From Candidatus Methanomethylophilaceae archaeon (GTDB lineage: Archaea; Thermoplasmatota; Thermoplasmata; Methanomassiliicoccales; Methanomethylophilaceae), in contig JAQUUA010000004.1 of NCBI GenBank assembly GCA_028694055.1, positions 1 through 36,153 on the forward strand: 36,153 bases of DNA, read 5' to 3'. Shown piece by piece: positions 31,979-36,153 of the stretch. A model generated the notes under the pieces. That model did not search any database, was not told where the DNA came from, and saw nothing but the letters and a program-made list of their open reading frames with translations. The position numbers were made by a program, and so were the translations under genes. Each line of letters opens with the position of its first letter. Position 1 is the first letter of the stretch.

Positions 31979-32863
31979 ATGCATCCCCATCCGTCCATGA
32001 TGGACGTCTTGGATATCTTCCGGGTGGCCTTGGCCCTGATAGTCTTGACTATGGCCTCCCGTCAGGATCTGAGGGAGCGGATGGCGGAGGACTACCACTG
32101 GATAATCATAGGTGTAGCCGGATTGGTTTACCTTTCCTATTTAATCATCAGTCAGTCTCTTCCCGGGGAATTCTTACTGCTCGTATTGGCAATGGCCATT
32201 CTTTTCGCTGATATTTTTTGGGAGCGCCCAGAAGGGCAGTGGGTTTTGTCCATTCTGATCTATGGTGTGGCCTTGTTCCTGTTGGGGGTGGTCACCATCC
32301 AATTCTATGGAGATGCTCGATTCTGGCCCTTCATGACCGTTCCGGTTTTGTTCTTCTTGTTCCTTCTATTCTATATGTTCGATATTATTAAAGGCGGGGC
32401 GGACGCCAAATGTCTGATTGCCATAGCCTTGCTCTTCCCAGACTATCCGATGATCTTCGGGCTTCCTCTCATAGCAGTACCGTCGTCCGTAGCCGCTGTT
32501 GTTCTGCCCTTCGGATTAATGGTGCTCTTCCATGCCGCCCTCTTCACTGTGTTATCGGTGTTCTATAACCTTCAGCGCAATCTAAGGGCAGGTGATTGGC
32601 GGTTCCCCCAACTCTTCTTGGGATACAAAGTCTCCATACCGGAGGCCAAAGCCGGTCAGTATTGGCCCATGGAGAAGATCAGCAACGGGAAGGTGGTCCT
32701 GACCCATAGTCCCCAGGACGATGCCCAGGGGATATTCGAGGCTTTGACGTCATTCGGCAGGGATGAGGTATGGGTGACGCCCAAGATACCATTCCTAGTT
32801 CCCATAACCTTGGCAATGATGTTCCTGGTTTCAATGGGAAACCTCATGTTCTTCCTGCTTTGA
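31979..32863 (+). CDS. Prepilin/preflagellin-type peptidase (A24 family)
   Basis: This is a membrane aspartyl protease that cleaves class III signal peptides of archaeal pilins or archaellins. It is strongly hydrophobic, with membrane segments at about 10-26, 36-54, 59-74, 83-100, 110-130, 143-185 and 270-294. The two catalytic aspartates fit A24: D30 in MASRQDLRER, after the first membrane segment, and D142 in the GxGD-type motif GGADAK. An approximately 80-residue soluble segment (about 195-265) precedes the last helix. The track begins at 31934; ATG 31979 is preferred from the TATA position. No pilin, secretion ATPase or archaellum gene is in the window. Confidence 0.82.
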   Translation: MHPHPSMMDVLDIFRVALALIVLTMASRQDLRERMAEDYHWIIIGVAGLVYLSYLIISQSLPGEFLLLVLAMAILFADIFWERPEGQWVLSILIYGVALFLLGVVTIQFYGDARFWPFMTVPVLFFLFLLFYMFDIIKGGADAKCLIAIALLFPDYPMIFGLPLIAVPSSVAAVVLPFGLMVLFHAALFTVLSVFYNLQRNLRAGDWRFPQLFLGYKVSIPEAKAGQYWPMEKISNGKVVLTHSPQDDAQGIFEALTSFGRDEVWVTPKIPFLVPITLAMMFLVSMGNLMFFLL

Positions 32864-33500
32864 ATGAACACCGTGTCTCCAGAGGACAGCCCCTGCAGAT
32901 GGGTAGTTTACGACAATGTTCCTTGGCCAGCTCCACCAACAGAGCATACAGGTCCCCGAGTGCCAGGGAATCCGGCCCTAATTCCTCCTCCATCTTTTTC
33001 CTCATTGCCTCATAGTCCTGGGAAGAGCAGGCACCAGTGCGGTTAAGGACCCGTAGGCAATAGGAGGAAGCCACGAAAACGGGGCGTCCTCCTCCATATA
33101 GCAGTATGGAATCCGCCGTCTCTGGCCCGATGCCCGGCAAGGACAGGAGCTCCTCACGGCATTCATCAAGCTCACCTTGAAGCATGTGAGATATTTCTCC
33201 TCCATGGGTGTCAAGCACATGACGGGCCAGGGATTGGAGGCGATGAGCCTTCTGTCGGTAGAAACCGCAAGGGCGGACCAACTCTTCCAGGATATGGATG
33301 TCCGTTTCCGCTAGCCGTTCCACATCCAGCAGGCCATGGTCTCTGAGGGAGTCCAAGCAAAGGAGGACGTTCTCCCAACGGGTCTGCTGGGTGAGAATGG
33401 CTCCCAGGGCGACCTCGAATGCCGAGGAGCTCGGCCACCAGGACTGCACATCATATTCATTCCTCAGGAGTGAGAGCACCTCTTCGATGGTCCAAGGCAA
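32844..33500 (-). CDS. Endonuclease III-like HhH-GPD protein lacking the catalytic Asp
   Basis: The product has the HhH-GPD fold and iron-sulfur cluster of DNA glycosylases, close to the COG2231-type endonuclease III relatives. Visible are ALGAILTQQTRWENV, the helix-hairpin-helix LPGIGPETADSILLY and the cluster cysteines in CRKLPICRGCPLETRC (C-x5-C-x2-C-x5-C). The catalytic Asp normally lies 18 residues after the Lys position of the hairpin (as in VDTH or VDAY). Here that stretch reads VFVASSYCLRVL, with Ser in its place, so glycosylase activity is doubtful. The track starts at 33560 inside amrS; TTG 33500, 7 nt after GAGGT and 10 nt after the amrS stop, gives 218 residues. Confidence 0.83.
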   Translation of the reverse strand: MPWTIEEVLSLLRNEYDVQSWWPSSSAFEVALGAILTQQTRWENVLLCLDSLRDHGLLDVERLAETDIHILEELVRPCGFYRQKAHRLQSLARHVLDTHGGEISHMLQGELDECREELLSLPGIGPETADSILLYGGGRPVFVASSYCLRVLNRTGACSSQDYEAMRKKMEEELGPDSLALGDLYALLVELAKEHCRKLPICRGCPLETRCSFKAGRT

Positions 33501-33510
33501 GCATCCGACC

Positions 33511-34518
33511 TCACAGTATGATGTCCAATCTTTTACCGCAGATCTGGCAATGGCCATCATCCATCTTCAGTACCTTGGTCTCATAACCACGACGGTTTAC
33601 AATCATCTCTCCGCAGGATGGACAGTAGGTATGGGAATCCACATGAACAGGAGCGTTGCCGATGTAGACATATTCCAAACCTTCCCCGTAGGCGATATCC
33701 CTGGCGGCCGCAAGGGTCTCCAGAGGCGTGTCAGGGACATCCATCATCAGATAGTCCGGATGGAAGCGGGTGAAGTGCACAGGAACGTTCAAGCCCAGCT
33801 CCGTGGTCACCCATTCGCAGAATTGGGTTATCTCATCTGGGTCATCGTTTCTACCCGGTATCACCAGATATGTAAGCTCTAGGTGTATCCCGCGGGAATA
33901 GACGAATCTCGCCGCCTCCAGTACTGGAGCCAATGCTGCATGGCAGGTGTTGCGGTAGAACTCGTAGCTGAATCCTTTGATGTCGATGTTCATCCCCTTG
34001 ATGACCTCGCAGAGCTCCTGCAGAGGGGGAAGGTTGACATATCCGTTGGTGACCAGTATCCCATGCAGGTCATCCTGGCCCCTGAGGACGTCAACCACAT
34101 ACTCCTGCCATATCGTGGGCTCGTTGTATGTGAAGGCCAGGTTGCGTATCCCTTTGCTCCGGCAGAGGTCACGCAGTTTCTCTGGCTCCATGAACACCGT
34201 GTCCCTTTCGCCGATCTTGGTCTGTGATATGGTATGATTCTGACAGTGGTCGCAGGATAGGTTGCAACCCAGGCTTCCGACCGAGAGGACCTCTTCCCCC
34301 GGATGGTAATGGTACAAGGGCTTCTTCTCCATAGGGTCTATGTTCAGGGACGAGACCTGCCCATAGTTAACCGCCTGCAGGATGTCTGGGCCGGCCCTTC
34401 TGGTACCGCAACGTCCTCTGGATCCTTTTTGAATCACACAGAAGTTGGGGCATAGAAGGCAACGGTAGCGTCCATTAACGACCTCATAATATCGGGACTC
34501 AACGGCGGAAGTGTTCAT
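33511..34518 (-). CDS. amrS: AmmeMemoRadiSam-type radical SAM enzyme (AmrS)
   Basis: This is a radical S-adenosylmethionine protein of the AmrS family, which is linked genomically to Memo and AMMECR1 proteins; the reaction is not settled. The radical SAM cluster motif is GCNLSCDHCQN (CxxxCxxC). An N-terminal pair of cysteines, CLLCPNFC, and a C-terminal zinc-ribbon-like stretch, YCPSCGEM and CQICGKR, flank the barrel. Other family stretches are FTYNEPTIW, LVTNGYVNLPPL and IPGRNDDPDEI. The track starts at GTG 34530; ATG 34518 (MNTSAVESRYYE) with AGGTGA upstream is a little better. It overlaps thiL by 20 bp. Neither Memo nor AMMECR1 is in this window. Confidence 0.9.
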   Translation of the reverse strand: MNTSAVESRYYEVVNGRYRCLLCPNFCVIQKGSRGRCGTRRAGPDILQAVNYGQVSSLNIDPMEKKPLYHYHPGEEVLSVGSLGCNLSCDHCQNHTISQTKIGERDTVFMEPEKLRDLCRSKGIRNLAFTYNEPTIWQEYVVDVLRGQDDLHGILVTNGYVNLPPLQELCEVIKGMNIDIKGFSYEFYRNTCHAALAPVLEAARFVYSRGIHLELTYLVIPGRNDDPDEITQFCEWVTTELGLNVPVHFTRFHPDYLMMDVPDTPLETLAAARDIAYGEGLEYVYIGNAPVHVDSHTYCPSCGEMIVNRRGYETKVLKMDDGHCQICGKRLDIIL

Positions 34519-35452
34519 AGCCTTGGTCACCTAGGCTAAATATTGAGCTATCTCTGATTAATACGTTTTCATGACCGTCCACCACCCTGCCGATGATGGT
34601 GAAATCCACGTCCAGGGCATGCACGTGACCAAGGAGCTCCTTGCGGATGGTGAACAATAGCTCGTATTCACCACCGAAATTGAGCATGAGTTCCTCTTCT
34701 GGCACGCCTTCCTCTATCAACCGGGAGACGTGTGGCCCGGCAGGAAGCGATTCCCAGAGGATCTGCATACCTACGCCGCTGGCCTCCGATACCTGCGCCA
34801 CAGAGGCGGATAGACCATCGGATAGATCCATACAGGCGCTCACGGCGCCGCTTCTAGCCAGGTCCCGACCCTCCCTCAATCGAGGACGAGGACGGAATAG
34901 GGTCATCCTGGCGGATGGGAGGTCCAAACCTTTCTGGATGGAATAGAAACCGGCAGCCGCCTCGCCCAGATGCCCAGTCACCGCAACCAGGTCCCCTACC
35001 TCGGCCCCCTTCCTGCTGAGGATCTCCTCTCTCTTCAAGACTCCCAGGGCAATGCCGGCCACCAGGCCTTCTCCGTTCTTGGTGTCCCCTCCGATGATGG
35101 GTGCCCCATTGGCACTGGCGCACTCCTGCATCCCGGCCACGACCTCTTGCAGATCCTCCACCTCCATGTCCTCAGGCATGGCCATTGCCGAGAGGAAGCC
35201 GATGGGTTCAGCACCCATGCTGGCGAGGTCGCTGAGGTTCACCGCGACCGACATCCATCCGAAATCACTCAGGGTCATGCCCTCTGGCATATGGCGGCGG
35301 AAGCTTACAAGGTCAGTGCTGACTACCAGACACTGATCACCCAGATCTATCACGGCGGCGTCATCGCCCGGTCCGATCAGCACATCGCTACCGATCATGC
35401 CTTTGATGATATCCACCAGGCGCCTCTCCCCCATCTCCTTGAGCTTGGCCAT
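34499..35452 (-). CDS. thiL: Thiamine-monophosphate kinase
   Basis: This enzyme phosphorylates thiamine monophosphate to the diphosphate cofactor, which acetolactate synthase in this window needs. It has the PurM/ThiL fold with IGPGDDAAVIDLGD, VVSTDLVSFRRHMP, AVNLSDLASMGAEPIGF, GGDTKNGEG, CMDLSDGLSAS and FGGEYELLFT. The last motif is one acidic residue shorter than the common GGEDYELL. The length of 317 residues is normal. It leads a minus-strand unit thiL-amrS-HhH protein with overlapping or near-overlapping junctions. The functional link among the three is not evident. Confidence 0.94.
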   Translation of the reverse strand: MAKLKEMGERRLVDIIKGMIGSDVLIGPGDDAAVIDLGDQCLVVSTDLVSFRRHMPEGMTLSDFGWMSVAVNLSDLASMGAEPIGFLSAMAMPEDMEVEDLQEVVAGMQECASANGAPIIGGDTKNGEGLVAGIALGVLKREEILSRKGAEVGDLVAVTGHLGEAAAGFYSIQKGLDLPSARMTLFRPRPRLREGRDLARSGAVSACMDLSDGLSASVAQVSEASGVGMQILWESLPAGPHVSRLIEEGVPEEELMLNFGGEYELLFTIRKELLGHVHALDVDFTIIGRVVDGHENVLIRDSSIFSLGDQGYEHFRR

Positions 35453-35566
35453 ATGCCTGTTCCCAGGTCAAGGCATGAGATAACCTTTTCTGTCCCTTTA
35501 ACCAGAAATTCCTCGCTAACGAATATTTCTAAATATCCATCTACATACCGAACGACGGTTCTGGCG
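35453..35566. promoter_or_regulatory. Divergent promoter region, thiL / larA-like gene
   Basis: This 114-bp gap contains GAATATTT-CT-AAATATCC (35521-35538), an 8-bp inverted repeat with one mismatch. It overlaps the likely TATA box of the larA-like gene and sits about 30-45 bp before its ATG. On the minus strand, GGTTAAAGGG and GGTTATCTC are weak TATA candidates for thiL. Confidence 0.4.
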
Positions 35567-36153
35567 ATGAAGTTGGATATCAGATACGGTCGGGACGGCC
35601 ACGAGACGGTCCGCATACCGGATGAGTGTCTCATCGGGGTATTCTCTCCCAATGAGGTCGAGGCCCTGTCGGCAGACGATGAGATAGAGGCCGCTCTGGA
35701 CAGTCCCTTCGGCGCCGAGGGCATCGAGGCTTTCCTGCAAGGGGGGAAGGACGTGGTCTTCATCGTCAATGACGGCACCCGGCCCACGCCCACGGCCCAG
35801 GTGCTCCAGGCTTTGTCTCGTCGTATGGACCTCCGTAAGGCCCGTTTCCTCATCGCCACTGGAACCCATCGGGCACCGACGGATGAGGAGTACGACTTCA
35901 TATTCGGTGAGCTCTACGAGTCTCTTCGGGACCGTATTCATTCCCACGATTGCCTTAAAGATTCCATGGTGGACTTAGGTTCCTCCAAGAACGGCACGGT
36001 GATGGAAGTCAACCGCATGGCCGTGGAGGCGGACCGTCTGGTGATCATAACCAGTGTGGAGCCGCATTATTTCGCCGGTTACACCGGAGGTCGGAAGTCC
36101 TTCCTCCCCGGGGTGGCATCTTTCCGCACCGTGGAACAGAACCATCGTTTGGC
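35567..36153 (+). CDS. larA: LarA-family (nickel-pincer lactate racemase-like) protein, 3' part beyond window
   Basis: The gene is absent from the ORF track because its stop lies outside. From ATG 35567 the product reads MKLDIRYGRDGHETVRIP, then VNDGTRPTPTAQVLQAL, LIATGTHRAPTDEEY and VEPHYFAGYTGGRKSFLPGVAS. These match the LarA superfamily, including the histidines (GTHR, PHYFAG) and the lysine (GGRK) that anchors the nickel-pincer cofactor in lactate racemase. About 195 of the expected 420 or so residues are seen. Many family members racemise or epimerise other 2-hydroxy acids, so the substrate is open. No cofactor synthesis genes (larB, larC, larE) are visible. Confidence 0.88.
   Translation, partial: MKLDIRYGRDGHETVRIPDECLIGVFSPNEVEALSADDEIEAALDSPFGAEGIEAFLQGGKDVVFIVNDGTRPTPTAQVLQALSRRMDLRKARFLIATGTHRAPTDEEYDFIFGELYESLRDRIHSHDCLKDSMVDLGSSKNGTVMEVNRMAVEADRLVIITSVEPHYFAGYTGGRKSFLPGVASFRTVEQNHRL

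Noticed and set aside
1-36153. CRISPR arrays, insertion sequences, prophage, tRNA or rRNA genes
   Set aside because: I read both strands for repeats, transposase or integrase motifs and RNA gene signatures and saw none.

Overview
The window reads as a dense piece of an archaeal chromosome. Evidence includes archease, a type II (archaeal) glyceraldehyde-3-phosphate dehydrogenase, an archaeal-type phosphoglycerate kinase, an archaeal A24 prepilin peptidase, a TldD/TldE pair, AmrS, an Lrp-type regulator, TATA-like boxes 25-60 bp before genes, GGAGG/GGTGA Shine-Dalgarno sequences and several TTG starts. Base composition looks moderately GC-rich by eye. The mixture would suit a Thermoplasmatota/Euryarchaeota member such as a Methanomassiliicoccales relative, but that is inference and no rRNA or tRNA gene is present to fix it. 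I saw no CRISPR array, insertion sequence or phage region; essentially the whole window is metabolic core.

Layout. (1) 1-6763, minus strand: birA, bioY, two ECF ATPases, ecfT, then pycB and pycA (the last cut by the window edge). Together they import biotin, attach it, and use it in pyruvate carboxylation. (2) 6943-9353, minus: archease, a formyltransferase and an EhaR-like HAD protein that has lost catalytic residues. (3) 9444-14069, plus: nadX, pepQ, tldD, tldE (NAD precursor synthesis and peptide processing). (4) 14066-17242, minus: ilvB, ilvC and a cyclophilin-like protein. (5) 17352-20740, plus: histone-deacetylase-family protein, gap, pgk. (6) 20735-27420, minus: a lysine operon led by an Lrp-family regulator, in the order lrp-dapA-dapB-lysC-lysA-dapF-dapL, covering the aminotransferase variant of the diaminopimelate pathway except for asd. 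(7) 27644-30058, plus: copper P-type ATPase. (8) 30047-31922, minus: an N-terminally short Ogt and an MscS channel with a secreted ectodomain. (9) 31979-32863, plus: prepilin peptidase. (10) 32844-35452, minus: thiL, amrS and an endonuclease III-like protein lacking the catalytic aspartate. (11) 35567-end, plus: a larA-family gene, cut by the window edge.

Genes are tightly packed, with many 4-20 bp overlaps suggesting translational coupling. Convergent pairs meet with overlapping ends, and two of them share palindromic stop codons. I did not find one clearly new multi-gene system. The strongest leads are a series of active-site losses in otherwise intact genes: an asymmetric ECF ATPase pair with all its damage in one composite ATP site, a HAD pseudoenzyme coupled to a formyltransferase, and a glycosylase-fold protein without its catalytic Asp. 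A copper ATPase with no canonical start codon at its domain boundary is a further lead.
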